This document shows positions 36,346 through 45,024 of a stretch of DNA of 64,000 nt, piece after piece. The stretch lies in the NCBI GenBank assembly GCA_020446945.1, contig JAGRDS010000010.1, forward strand, positions 171,840-235,839. The letters run 5' to 3'. The translations under genes and the position numbers were made by a program. The notes below the pieces were generated by a model. The model worked only from the letters and a program-made list of their open reading frames with translations. It searched no databases and had not been told where the DNA came from. This DNA comes from Parvularculaceae bacterium. Its GTDB lineage: Bacteria; Pseudomonadota; Alphaproteobacteria; Caulobacterales; Parvularculaceae. How positions within the stretch are numbered: position 1 is the first letter of the stretch; each line of letters starts with the position of its first letter.

Positions 36346-37286
36346 GCGAGACCGATTTCTTCAAGGCGCTGTTTCAAAAAATCATCCGCCCTGATCGGCG
36401 CGCGCGCAGGGCGCGAACCGGCGCAGCCCGGAATGCATTCAAGCATCGCGTCGCGATGGGGATGCATGAAAAACGGCATCGAATAGCGCGAGACATTGGC
36501 GCCTTTCGGGTTGACGACGCGGTGGGTCGTCGCCGGAATGACGTCGTTGGTGATGCGCGCCAGCATGTCGCCCGCATCGACGATAAGGTTTTCCGGCGCA
36601 GTCTCGACAGGCATCCATTCGCCGTCGCGATCGAGAAGTTCAAGGCCGGCGCCGTCGGCGGCGACGAGAATGGTGATGAGGTTGATGTCTTCATGCGCCG
36701 CCGCGCGAACGGCGAGCGGGTCGGCGTCGGCGGGCACCGGCGGATAGTGAAGGAGGCGAAGAATGGAATTGCCGTTGGTCGCCATCTTCTGAAAATAATC
36801 GTTTTCAACGCCGAGCGACGGCGCGAGCGCTTCAAGCATCGCGAACCCGGCGTCTTCAAGCGCGGCGTAAAGATGCAGGAAGGTTTCGCGAAACCGCGCC
36901 GGCTCGGCGGGCCATTTATTGGCGGGATAAATATCGGCGAGCGGTGAGGCGAACGCGAATTCGCGACCGACATGCCAGAATTCTTTCAGATCCGCGACTT
37001 TCGCGTCCTTCGCATGTTCGCGCCCGAACGGCGTGTAGCCGCGCTGGCCGTCCGGGCCGGCGAAACAGGCCATTTTCCGCTCCAGCGGACGGGCGAAAAA
37101 CTCTTTCGACAATTGATAGGCGCGCGCCAGCAGTTCGGGCTTTATCCCGTGATCCTTCAATATGATGAAGCCGAAATGCTGAAACCCCTCCATGAGATCG
37201 GCGATAAAGGCGCGCCGCGCGGCGCCGTCGCCGAGGACAAACGAATTCAGGCTGAGTTCCGGCACCCGATTCAATTTTCGGGTCAT
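36342..37286 (-). CDS. isopenicillin-N-synthase-like 2OG-Fe(II) oxygenase
   Basis: A 314-residue non-haem iron oxygenase. The DIOX_N region (about 1-130) is followed by the 2-His-1-carboxylate iron site: H and D in AAHEDINLITIL and the distal H in ATTHRVVNP, with the 2-oxoglutarate or substrate-binding RYS in SRYSMPFFMHP. Bacterial relatives have few known substrates, so none is given. It is the first gene of a two-gene unit with the GNAT gene, which suggests joint modification of a small molecule. Confidence 0.9.
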   Translation of the reverse strand: MTRKLNRVPELSLNSFVLGDGAARRAFIADLMEGFQHFGFIILKDHGIKPELLARAYQLSKEFFARPLERKMACFAGPDGQRGYTPFGREHAKDAKVADLKEFWHVGREFAFASPLADIYPANKWPAEPARFRETFLHLYAALEDAGFAMLEALAPSLGVENDYFQKMATNGNSILRLLHYPPVPADADPLAVRAAAHEDINLITILVAADGAGLELLDRDGEWMPVETAPENLIVDAGDMLARITNDVIPATTHRVVNPKGANVSRYSMPFFMHPHRDAMLECIPGCAGSRPARAPIRADDFLKQRLEEIGLA

Positions 37287-37400
37287 GGCTGTTTCCCGTA
37301 TTTTTTTTCGATTAGCGGCGCATTCAGCGGGCGCGTCAAGGGCGCGGCAGCGGTTTGTTAACCAAAATTGCTTTCTATCTACACAATTGAAGAGGGACGA

Positions 37401-37796
37401 ATGGGCCTCAAGCTCAGTCTGAAGCCGGGTGAAAAACTCGCCATAAACGGGGCTGTGATCGTGAATGGCGAGCGCCGTGCGGAGTTTATCGTCGAGAACA
37501 GGGCGAGCATCCTGCGCGAGCGCGACATTATGCGCGCTGAAGATGCGACGACGCCGGCGCGGCGCGTCTATCTTCCAGTGATGATGATGGCGCTCGACCC
37601 GTCAGAGCGCGTGCGCCTTTTCCGCGAGTTCGAGCAGCGGCTGACGGAAATCGCCGGCGTATTGTCGGAGCCTTCGGCGCTTTCAATCTGCCTGAAGATT
37701 TCCGCCGCGGTCGCCAACGGGGCCTATTACAAGGCGCTCGGCCATTGCCGCGCGCTAATCGAGTATGAACGCGAAAGATTGAACGATGTCGCATGA
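37401..37796 (+). CDS. flbT: flagellar biosynthesis repressor FlbT
   Basis: A 131-residue cytosolic protein. In Caulobacter, FlbT binds flagellin mRNA leader RNA and destabilises it until the hook is complete. Recognisable features are GLKLSLKPGEKLAINGAVI, ARRVYLPVMMMALDPSERV and the C-terminal YYKALGHCRALIEYE. ATG 37401 follows GAGGG by 4-5 bases; a non-ATG start further upstream is less likely. A TTAACC half-site of the CtrA type lies at 37358-37363. The gene overlaps flaF by 11 bases. Confidence 0.92.
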   Translation: MGLKLSLKPGEKLAINGAVIVNGERRAEFIVENRASILRERDIMRAEDATTPARRVYLPVMMMALDPSERVRLFREFEQRLTEIAGVLSEPSALSICLKISAAVANGAYYKALGHCRALIEYERERLNDVA

Positions 37797-38148
37797 AGCC
37801 TATCAGCGAGCGCAGAAAACGACCGCGCAGCCGCGGGACGCGGAATATCGCGCATTTTCAGAAGCGACGCGGCGGCTGATGGCCGCGATGGAATCGGGGC
37901 GCGAGGATCTGAAGCAGTTGATCGACGCCATTCACCTGAACCGCTCGCTTTGGGGCGCGCTCGCGTCCGACTGCGCCGATCCGGAAAACCGGCTTCCTTC
38001 CGAAACGCGCGCGCTTATTATCTCGCTGTCGCGCTGGGTCTCGCTTTATTCGACGGATGTGATGCAGAAGAAGGAAAGCGTCGAACCGCTGATCGATGTC
38101 AATCGCATCATCATGGACGGCCTTGCCGGAAAAAAACCAGCCGCCTAG
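37786..38148 (+). CDS. flaF: flagellar biosynthesis regulator FlaF
   Basis: A 120-residue protein of the FlaF family, which promotes flagellin production in alphaproteobacteria, opposite to FlbT. The family pattern includes YQRAQKTTAQPRDAEYRAF, ATRRLMAAM and NRSLWGALASDCADPENRLP. It overlaps flbT by 11 bases, so translation is coupled. A hairpin with a T-run follows, 31-60 bases past the stop. The separation from flagellin suggests that flbT-flaF and flagellin have separate promoters. Confidence 0.92.
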   Translation: MSHEAYQRAQKTTAQPRDAEYRAFSEATRRLMAAMESGREDLKQLIDAIHLNRSLWGALASDCADPENRLPSETRALIISLSRWVSLYSTDVMQKKESVEPLIDVNRIIMDGLAGKKPAA

Positions 38149-38161
38149 CCGCAATAGCTCA

Positions 38162-38207
38162 CCCGGCAAAAATTGACCGCCCGGCAGATTTTGCCGGGCT
38201 GTTTTTT
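38162..38207 (+). promoter_or_regulatory. terminator with alternative upstream pairing after flaF
   Basis: GCCCGGCA (38179-38186) pairs with TGCCGGGC (38192-38199), and a TTTTTT run follows at 38202-38207, giving a rho-independent terminator. A second upstream element, CCCGGCAAAA (38162-38171), pairs perfectly with TTTTGCCGGG (38189-38198). Because both use the same right arm, the two hairpins exclude each other. This is the layout of an attenuator, but no leader peptide or ligand is evident. Confidence 0.6.
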
Positions 38208-38316
38208 CCGTCTGCTGAGGAAAATCCGTTTAGGTCTCATTAGGCTTACCCGCGCAAGCAAGAAAAATCGCGCCTTGCAAAGGGCGAAATTAATCATTCT
38301 TTCCAGTTTCCAAACC

Positions 38317-38330
38317 GGCAGGTTCCTTGC
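38317..38330 (+). promoter_or_regulatory. sigma-54 promoter and structured leader of flagellin
   Basis: GGCAGGTTCCTTGC at 38317-38330 has the required GG-N10-GC spacing and matches the TGGCACG-N4-TTGC consensus closely. The predicted transcript starts near 38342, about 74 bases before the flagellin ATG. The leader holds a 6-bp hairpin (GAGCGA-AAAA-TCGCTC, 38374-38389) and an AAGGGAG ribosome site at about 38401. In Caulobacter, FlbT acts on the flagellin leader, so this hairpin is a candidate target. Confidence 0.7.
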
Positions 38331-38415
38331 TCGCGACATTACGCCGGCCGTGCGCCCCAAGCGCGCGCCGGGGGAGCGAAAAATCGCTCTTGAACCCAGA
38401 AAGGGAGTTTGACCG

Positions 38416-39249
38416 ATGGTCAACAACGTCTCCACCAATCCGGGCGCGCTCGTCGCCCTTCAGAACCTCAACCGCATTTCCGCCCAACTTGAAGACGTGC
38501 AGCGCCGCGTCTCGACCGGCAAGCAGGTTTCGAGCGCCAAGGACAATCCGGCGCTCTACGCGCTGGCGCAAAAGCAGCGCGCCGAACTCGCCTCGATCGA
38601 ACCCGTTCAACAGGGCTTGAGGGTCGGCGCGTCTGCGGTCGACGTCGCGATTGCGGCGGGCGAGGGGATTTCCGACATTCTCGTTCAGATGCGGGCCATC
38701 GCCTCTCAGGCGTCGGACCCCGCGCTCGGCGCGTCGGAGCGCACCTTGTTGCAGGATCAGTATGTGGCGCTCGCCGATCAGGTCGGGCGCCTAGTCGACA
38801 GCGCGACGATCGGCGGCCGCAATCTGCTCGACGGCACGACCGCTCTCCTTTCCGTCAACGCCAGCACGGACGGTTCGTCCACGATCGATATCGACGGTTA
38901 TAACCTGACTTCGGGATCGACGACGGTTTTGACTTTCGACTGGACGGGCGGCGATCTCGGCGCGGCGGGAACCGCGGCGACCGAACTGGCCGATATCGAC
39001 ACGTCGATCGACAATCTGACGAGCGCGCTTGCAGCGCTCGGCGCCGGTTCGAATTCGCTGACATTGCAGGGAAATCTTCTGACCCGCGTCGCGGATGCGC
39101 TCGAAGTTTCGATCGGCAATCTTGTCGACGCCGACCTCGCGAAAGAAAGCTCGCGTCTCCAGGCGCTGCAGGTGCAGCAGCAACTGGCGATCCAGACGCT
39201 GTCGATCGCGAATGCGGCGCCGAACGCGATCCTTGCGCTGTTCGCGTAA
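38416..39249 (+). CDS. flagellin
   Basis: A 277-residue filament protein, short like other alphaproteobacterial flagellins. The conserved N-terminal D0/D1 region reads VSTNPGALVALQNLNRIS and RRVSTGKQVSSAKDNPA, and the C-terminal region includes QQQLAIQTLSIANAAPNAIL, which ends in LALFA. The centre (about 135-190) is small and variable, as expected for the surface-exposed domain. It is exported by the flagellar type III system. A sigma-54 promoter and structured leader lie upstream, and flbT and flaF come before it on the same strand. No other flagellin gene is in the window. Confidence 0.95.
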   Translation: MVNNVSTNPGALVALQNLNRISAQLEDVQRRVSTGKQVSSAKDNPALYALAQKQRAELASIEPVQQGLRVGASAVDVAIAAGEGISDILVQMRAIASQASDPALGASERTLLQDQYVALADQVGRLVDSATIGGRNLLDGTTALLSVNASTDGSSTIDIDGYNLTSGSTTVLTFDWTGGDLGAAGTAATELADIDTSIDNLTSALAALGAGSNSLTLQGNLLTRVADALEVSIGNLVDADLAKESSRLQALQVQQQLAIQTLSIANAAPNAILALFA

Positions 39250-39304
39250 GGCGCGCTTTCACCAGCCGCCGCGCCACGGTTGACGCGGCGGCGGGCAGGC
39301 GAAG

Positions 39305-39700
39305 ATGGATGTGAATGCATTATCCCAGGCGTCGGCGGCTCAAGCGGGAGCGAATTCGGAATTCGAACGTTCCGGCCACGCCCGGCGCCAGGCGCTGGAA
39401 GAAAGCCGGCGCTCCGTCACCGAACGCGAACTTGCGCGCGCCGATCAATCGAAAGCGCGATCGGCCGAACAACTCGCCGAATTGCGCGAAGCGGTCGCGC
39501 GCGCCGTCGGCGCCAATACCCGCCTTTCGATAGCGCGCGCCGAAAACTCGCTCGAATTCATCTACCGGGCGATCGATATAGATACCGGCGAGATCGTCAA
39601 TGAATGGCCGCAGGACGTATTCATCGAACTTATCCGCGGGGTGCGCGAAGACGTTCGAACTGATGTCGATGCGGGTCTGATACTCGATAACGTCGCCTGA
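39305..39700 (+). CDS. FlaG-like protein
   Basis: A 131-residue protein. The N-terminal 65 residues are polar and helical (ARRQALEESRRSVTEREL, KARSAEQLAELREAVARAV). The C-terminal part, ARAENSLEFIYRAIDIDTGE followed by IVNEWPQDVFIELIRGV, follows the FlaG pattern, in which a strand-turn-strand with DxxTGE is followed by P-x-(D/E) and a helix. FlaG proteins influence filament length. Its position 55 bases after flagellin supports a flagellar role, but the match is weaker than for a classic FlaG. Confidence 0.6.
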   Translation: MDVNALSQASAAQAGANSEFERSGHARRQALEESRRSVTERELARADQSKARSAEQLAELREAVARAVGANTRLSIARAENSLEFIYRAIDIDTGEIVNEWPQDVFIELIRGVREDVRTDVDAGLILDNVA

Positions 39701-39804
39701 TTTGGCTGGGGGGCCTGCCTGCGCCCGGTGCGCGCCAGCGGCGCGGCCGGGCGTCTTTTTATCTCGATTGACCGACCCTGCGGCCCCGGCGCATAAGGGC
39801 CGCC

Positions 39805-41460
39805 ATGTTGAAACAGACCGCCGCCCGCCATCTCGTCGACGCGCTCGTTATGAACGGCGTCAGCCATGTATTTTGCGTGCCGGGCGAAAGCTATCTCGCC
39901 GTTCTCGACGCGCTTTACGATGTCCGCGACCGGATCAGGCTCATCGTCTGCCGGCATGAAGCCTCAGCCGCGAACATGGCGGAGGCGTATGGCAAGCTGA
40001 CCGGCAAGCCGGGGATCGTCATGGTGACGCGCGGGCCGGGCGCGACGCAAGGCTCGGTCGGCGTTCACACCGCCTTCCAGGATTCAACGCCGATGATCAT
40101 GTTTGTCGGCCAGGTGGCGCGCGACCAGCTCGACCGTGAGGCCTTCCAGGAGATCGACTATCGTCAGATGTTCGGTTCCGTCGCCAAATGGGCGAGCGAG
40201 ATCGATATCGCGTCGCGCGCCGGCGAATATGTGAACCGCGCTTTCGCGACGGCGCAAAACGGCCGGCGCGGCCCGGTCGTGCTGGCGCTTCCTGAAGACA
40301 TGCTGACAGAAGAGGCGGAGGCGGAACCGCTGCCGCCGGCGCCGCTTGCCATGGCCGCGCCCGATGAGCGCGCGCTTGAATTGCTGCGCGAGCATTTGGG
40401 CGGCGCCGAGCGCCCGTTCCTTCTGGTCGGCGGCGGCGGCTGGACGCAGCAGGCCGTTGCAGACCTGAAAATTTTCGTTGAAGCGACCGGCCTGCCGGTC
40501 GGCGCATCTTTCCGCTCGAAGGACCTTTTCGACAATCTGCATCCCCAATACGCCGGCGATGTCGGCATCGGCCCCAACCCGAAACTCGTCGAACGCATCA
40601 AGGCGTCCGATCTTGTCATCGCCTTCGGCCCGCGTCTTGGCGAAATGACGACTTCCGGATACTCGCTTCTTGAAGCGCCTCTCGCCAGGCAGCCGCTCAT
40701 TCATATTCATCCGGGCGCTGAGGAACTCGGCCGCGTCTATTCGCCGGTGCTGGCGATCAACGCCGCGCCGGAAACGATGGCGCGCGCGCTCGCCGCGGAA
40801 ACCTGGACGCAGGACGAAAGCTGGCTGCAACAGGCGTACGCCGCCCATTCCGATTTCGAGGCGTTTTCAGCGCCGGTGAAAGTCGGCGAGGGCGTGAACC
40901 TGTCGGAGGTGTTTTCGTGGCTCGACAGGAATCTCGCCCCGGATGCGATCATGTGCAACGGCGCCGGCAATTATGCGGCGTGGCTGCACCGGTTCTATCG
41001 CCACAAGGCGTTCCGGACGCAACTGGCGCCGACGTCGGGCGCAATGGGCTACGGCTTTCCCGCCGCGATCGCGGCGAAGGCGGCGTTCCCCGCGCGCGAG
41101 GTGGTCTGCGCGGCGGGCGACGGCTGTTTCATGATGGCGTCGAACGAACTGGCGACCGCCGTACAATACGGCCTCAATGTCATTACGCTCGTTTCGAACA
41201 ATTCGATCTACGGCACGATCCGGATGCATCAGGAACGGGACTATCCGGCGCGCATAAGCGGCACCGATTTGCGCAATCCGGACTTCGCAGCCTATGCGCG
41301 CTCCTTCGGCGCCTTCGGCGCGACAGTGACGAATACGGAAGATTTCCCGGCGGCGTTTGAAGCGGCGCGCGCGAGCGGTCTGCCCGCCGTCATCGACCTT
41401 AAAACCTCACCCAATGAAATCGCGCCCGGGCGGACGATCGAGGGGTTGAGGAAGCGCTAG
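39805..41460 (+). CDS. thiamine-pyrophosphate enzyme, acetolactate-synthase-like
   Basis: A 551-residue TPP enzyme of the IlvB-like family. Residues 1-170 form the pyrimidine-binding domain with the catalytic E52 in CRHEASAANMAEAYG; the central domain follows; and the PP domain carries GDGCFMMASNELATA and VSNNSIYGTIRMHQE. No regulatory subunit is nearby, and the gene is not in an isoleucine/valine cluster, so biosynthetic acetolactate synthase is not assured. Alternatives include a 2-oxoacid decarboxylase or another IlvB-like enzyme. The stop shares a CTAG tetranucleotide with the convergent DUF2156 gene. Confidence 0.88.
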   Translation: MLKQTAARHLVDALVMNGVSHVFCVPGESYLAVLDALYDVRDRIRLIVCRHEASAANMAEAYGKLTGKPGIVMVTRGPGATQGSVGVHTAFQDSTPMIMFVGQVARDQLDREAFQEIDYRQMFGSVAKWASEIDIASRAGEYVNRAFATAQNGRRGPVVLALPEDMLTEEAEAEPLPPAPLAMAAPDERALELLREHLGGAERPFLLVGGGGWTQQAVADLKIFVEATGLPVGASFRSKDLFDNLHPQYAGDVGIGPNPKLVERIKASDLVIAFGPRLGEMTTSGYSLLEAPLARQPLIHIHPGAEELGRVYSPVLAINAAPETMARALAAETWTQDESWLQQAYAAHSDFEAFSAPVKVGEGVNLSEVFSWLDRNLAPDAIMCNGAGNYAAWLHRFYRHKAFRTQLAPTSGAMGYGFPAAIAAKAAFPAREVVCAAGDGCFMMASNELATAVQYGLNVITLVSNNSIYGTIRMHQERDYPARISGTDLRNPDFAAYARSFGAFGATVTNTEDFPAAFEAARASGLPAVIDLKTSPNEIAPGRTIEGLRKR

Positions 41461-43103
41461 TCCGGCGCCGAACCGGGCGGCGGCGAATTCGTCAACATGG
41501 CGATCTGCGCCAGCGCGACGGGAAGCGACAGGGCGCCTTTGGTTACGAGATAGCGCGGCTCCCATTCCGGTTTGAACTTGTCCTTGAATTTGCGCAGTCC
41601 GTCGAAGTTGTACCAACGCCCGCCCTGTTCGTAGATGAGTCGGCCGAGCCGCGCGAAAAGCGGCGCCTGGCGTTCTTCGGCGAGACCCGATAGGGGCGCC
41701 ATCGAAAGATCGAATTTTTCGTACCCCGCGCCCTTCGCCCAGAGCAGTATCTCGGCGAGCAGGAAATCCATGGTGGAGGGCGGCGCCTCGTCCGGCGCGT
41801 AACGCATCAGATCGAGCGCGGCCCATACACCGTCCGGCGTTTGCAGGATCGTGCCGAATGCGACGGCCGCGCCCTTCACGCGCGCGACGGCGATCGGGCA
41901 ATGATCAAGAAACGAAGGCTCGAAGCGTCCGAGCGAAAACCGCTTTTCGCCCGTTTTGTGCATGGCGAGCCAGGCATCGGAAACCGGACGCAATTCTTCG
42001 ATAAGCGACGCGCTGTGCGGCGGGGCGTGTATCTCGAATTTCGCCCCGTCGCGCCGGGTCAGTTTCCTGCTGGCGTAGCGAATGGATTCGCGCGCCTTTC
42101 CGGCGAGTGAAAAATCAGCAAGCGGAATAACCGCGTTCTCGCCGATTTTCTCGATCTTCAGGCCGAGGTCGAGAAGATCGGGGAGCAATTCAACGGGTGC
42201 GGAGTAAATGACCGGTTTCAATCCCTGCGCATCCGCATGCGCGCAAAAGGCGGTGATGAGCGCCCGGCGTTCGGATTTCAGACCGGACGGGCCGCCGAGC
42301 GAGATGAGACTGCCGCCGAACGCGACAAAGGGAATGAAACTCGCCCCGCCGGGCGAGAACAGGAACGCGAATTCACCAGAATAGGACAGCATCGTTTCGG
42401 GCCTTGCGCCTTCGGCCTTTTGAAGGACGGCGCCGATACGCGAAAAATCATCCGGGTTTGCGGTCTCTGGCGGCGGTCTGTGGATGCCGGCGATATAGCG
42501 CCAGATTGCGATAACGCCGACGGCGGCGAAAGCCGTCGCCACCGGCCTTGCGCCCCGGCCGATTACCGGATCGGTGAACAGCGAATGAAACGGCGCGGTG
42601 CGGAATGCGGGGTGCGTCGCAGCCCACAGGACGGCGGCGAAGGCGCCGGCGATAAGCGCCGCGCCGGCGCCGGCGAACCAGGCGAGCGGCAGGCGCAGCG
42701 AAAATGCGCGCGCGCGGCGATAAAAAGCGCGTCTTACAGCGAACAGAAAAAACGCGAATGAAATTTGGAACGCGGCGTCGAAATACCGTTCATGATGGAA
42801 CACGAAATAGATGGCGGCGATGACTGCGAGCGCGCTCGCGGTCCACATTGAAGCATCGACGCGCCGGCGCAATCCGATTGCGAGCGCCATTTGCGCAACG
42901 CCGACAAGCGCGGCGATCATGCTGGGCGCTTCAACCGCAATCAGCGCGACTGCGTCGGCCGTGCGCGGATGCGCGCTTGGATTCGCCGCCGATATGATCG
43001 TCGCCGCGCCGGCGAGAAAAGCGATCGCAGCGGCGAGATTCGGCGCAGCGTCGCTGACGAACGCGCTGATGATTTTTGTTTTCTGCGCGGGTTCAGGACG
43101 CAA
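41457..43103 (-). CDS. MprF-like membrane protein with DUF2156 (phosphatidylglycerol lysyltransferase) domain
   Basis: A 548-residue protein. Residues about 1-215 contain roughly six hydrophobic segments (IAAAIAFLAGAATIIS, MIAALVGVAQMALAIG, FFLFAVRRAF, FAGAGAALIAGAFAAVLWAA), fewer than the flippase part of full MprF. The rest is a DUF2156 domain with a GNAT-like fold (RESIRYASRKLTRRDGAKFE, then STMDFLLAEILLWAKGAGY). Family members transfer aminoacyl groups from tRNA to phosphatidylglycerol, lowering surface charge. It starts at TTG 43103; no ATG gives the full N-terminal helix. Its stop codon shares CTAG with the TPP enzyme's stop. Confidence 0.8.
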   Translation of the reverse strand: MRPEPAQKTKIISAFVSDAAPNLAAAIAFLAGAATIISAANPSAHPRTADAVALIAVEAPSMIAALVGVAQMALAIGLRRRVDASMWTASALAVIAAIYFVFHHERYFDAAFQISFAFFLFAVRRAFYRRARAFSLRLPLAWFAGAGAALIAGAFAAVLWAATHPAFRTAPFHSLFTDPVIGRGARPVATAFAAVGVIAIWRYIAGIHRPPPETANPDDFSRIGAVLQKAEGARPETMLSYSGEFAFLFSPGGASFIPFVAFGGSLISLGGPSGLKSERRALITAFCAHADAQGLKPVIYSAPVELLPDLLDLGLKIEKIGENAVIPLADFSLAGKARESIRYASRKLTRRDGAKFEIHAPPHSASLIEELRPVSDAWLAMHKTGEKRFSLGRFEPSFLDHCPIAVARVKGAAVAFGTILQTPDGVWAALDLMRYAPDEAPPSTMDFLLAEILLWAKGAGYEKFDLSMAPLSGLAEERQAPLFARLGRLIYEQGGRWYNFDGLRKFKDKFKPEWEPRYLVTKGALSLPVALAQIAMLTNSPPPGSAPD

Positions 43104-43180
43104 AGTGACCCATCCCGATGGTTGTTGCAGCGATCAACAGCGCCGTTTTGCGGCGGAGCGCAACCGGCGGCGTGAAAGTT

Positions 43181-43411
43181 CTAGATTGTCGGGCGGCCGA
43201 TCCGTTCAAGCGTGTTGAAGGAATCGATCAGCTTGCGGCCAGCAGGCGTCGGCAAGCCGTTCTTGTCCAGCCAGCGATGGGCGATCGCCGCTTCGAGCAG
43301 GCGATCATTGTTTTCGACGCCGTCGAGCTGGCGCACGAATTTAAGGATGTTCCTGGCGATAACGTCGTCGGTCACGCGGCCCTCTCTTGAACGATCAAAC
43401 CAGCCAATCAC
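43181..43411 (-). CDS. small hypothetical protein
   Basis: A 76-residue basic protein (MIGWFDRSREG to LERIGRPTI) with no signal peptide or membrane helix. The middle (VIARNILKFVRQLDGVENND, then LLEAAIAHRWLDKNG) looks helical. I do not recognise it. It lies 77 bases upstream of the DUF2156 gene on the same strand. Its codon use looks like its neighbours, which supports it as a real gene, but a chance frame cannot be excluded. Confidence 0.5.
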   Translation of the reverse strand: MIGWFDRSREGRVTDDVIARNILKFVRQLDGVENNDRLLEAAIAHRWLDKNGLPTPAGRKLIDSFNTLERIGRPTI

Positions 43412-43635
43412 ATAGCATTGGCCGAAATGGCTAGTTTTTTTCGTCTAAATGGTACGCCTACGCTGAAATACGACTTTGGCGATTACACACCCGATTTTCG
43501 AATCTGGCAAGAGAGCCTGAAGCGCCGGCGCCGGCCGAATGGGGCGTTGAAACGTCGCGCCCCCTGTAAACGCCCGTGGAACGTGATAAATGGCCGCAAA
43601 TTCCTCGAAATCCCTTGAAAAACGACGGTGCGCTC

Positions 43636-44946
43636 ATGGACCACGGCAAAAACGAATTCACCACGAATGCGGCTCTCAAGGCCCGGCGCGATGAGGCGTT
43701 GCCGGCTGGATTGCCTTCAAAATCAGGAGTTTATGTCGCCAAAGCGGAAAATTCCGAACTTTGGGACGTCGAGGGCAAGCGTTACATCGATTTCATCGGC
43801 GGCATCGGCGTGCTGAATGTCGGCCACCGCCATCCCAAGGTTGTCGAAGCGGTCAAGCGTCAGGCCGACGCGTTTTTGCATACGAGCTTCGGCATTGCGC
43901 AGTATGAGGTCTATGTCGAACTCGCCGAACGGTTGAACAAGCTCGCTCCGGGGCCGACGAAAAAGAAAACCGCCCTGTTCAATTCGGGCGCGGAAGCGGT
44001 CGAGAACGCCGTCAAATTCGCGCGGCGGATAACCGGCAGACCCGGAATTATTGCATTCGAAGGCGCATTCCACGGCCGTACGCTTCTCGCAACGACGCTG
44101 ACCGGCAAATCGAAACCCTACAAGCAGGGCTTCGGACCGCTCGTGCCGTCTATTTTTCATGCGCCCTATCCGGACGCCTATCACGGCGTCAGCATTGAAA
44201 GCTGCGTTCGGTATCTCGAACAGATTTTCAAGACCTCGATTCCGGCGGAGGAGGTTGCGGCGATTATCGTCGAGCCGGTGCAGGGGGAAGGCGGCTTCAA
44301 TCCGGCGCCGGCGGAATTCTTGCGTCACTTGCGCATGCTCTGCGACAAGAACGGCATCCTGCTGATCGCCGATGAGATCCAGTCCGGCATGGGCCGTACA
44401 GGTAAAATGTTCGCTTTCGAACATGCCGGCGTCGAACCCGATCTGTTGTGCGTCGCCAAATCGATCGCCGCCGGCATGCCGCTTTCGGCGCTGGTCGGCA
44501 AAGCCGATCTTCTCGACAAGATCGCACCGGGCGGAATGGGCTCGACCTATGGCGGCAACCCGGTCGCCTGCGCGGCGGCGCTCGCCGTTCTCGATATTTT
44601 CGAGGAGGAGCAATTGCTCGCGCGCTCGGACGTGATCGGGCGGAAGGTCGCCGAAAGCTGGCGCGCGCTTCAGAGCGGCGTCGCGAAGGGATTTTTCGGC
44701 GATGTCCGCCAGTTCGGCGCCATGATCGCGGTTGAATGCGTGAAGGACGGCGATGCGGCCCAGCCGAATGGCGAGCTTGCCGGCAGGATTCAGGTGGAAG
44801 CGCGCGACCGCGGACTCATCATGACGACCGCCGGCGCCTATGCGCAATGCCTGAGATGCCTCGTCCCCCTGACGATCTCGGACACGATGCTCGATGAAGG
44901 GCTGGAGATTTTCGCCGAGGCGACGAAGGCCGCGCTCGCCGGCTAG
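43636..44946 (+). CDS. gabT: class III aminotransferase, 4-aminobutyrate transaminase-like
   Basis: A 436-residue PLP enzyme of the ornithine/GABA aminotransferase class. It shows the PLP-phosphate loop FNSGAEAVENAVKFAR, the FEGAFHGRTLLATTLTGK segment, the Asp motif LLIADEIQSGMGRTG, and the catalytic Lys in LLCVAKSIAAGMPLSAL. Length and pattern fit GabT, which moves the amino group of GABA to 2-oxoglutarate. No succinate-semialdehyde dehydrogenase is adjacent, so the exact substrate is inferred. I chose ATG 43636, which gives MDHGKNEF; an in-frame upstream ATG at 43576 would add 20 residues. Confidence 0.85.
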   Translation: MDHGKNEFTTNAALKARRDEALPAGLPSKSGVYVAKAENSELWDVEGKRYIDFIGGIGVLNVGHRHPKVVEAVKRQADAFLHTSFGIAQYEVYVELAERLNKLAPGPTKKKTALFNSGAEAVENAVKFARRITGRPGIIAFEGAFHGRTLLATTLTGKSKPYKQGFGPLVPSIFHAPYPDAYHGVSIESCVRYLEQIFKTSIPAEEVAAIIVEPVQGEGGFNPAPAEFLRHLRMLCDKNGILLIADEIQSGMGRTGKMFAFEHAGVEPDLLCVAKSIAAGMPLSALVGKADLLDKIAPGGMGSTYGGNPVACAAALAVLDIFEEEQLLARSDVIGRKVAESWRALQSGVAKGFFGDVRQFGAMIAVECVKDGDAAQPNGELAGRIQVEARDRGLIMTTAGAYAQCLRCLVPLTISDTMLDEGLEIFAEATKAALAG

Positions 44947-45024
44947 GCCCGGCGCCCCAAGGCTGGCCGTAGGCGGAGACTCAGGCGACGATCCGTGCGC
45001 GATACGCGGATCGAGGGGCTTTCT

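Noticed and set aside
41457-41460. CTAG used as the stop of two convergent genes, as a sign of gene fusion or a mistaken frame
   Set aside because: Both genes have complete domains and normal lengths; the shared palindrome is an ordinary consequence of tight convergent packing.
43418-43618. A 66-codon plus-strand frame before the aminotransferase
   Set aside because: It starts beside the small hypothetical gene's promoter region, has no clear ribosome site, and its product has no pattern; likely chance.
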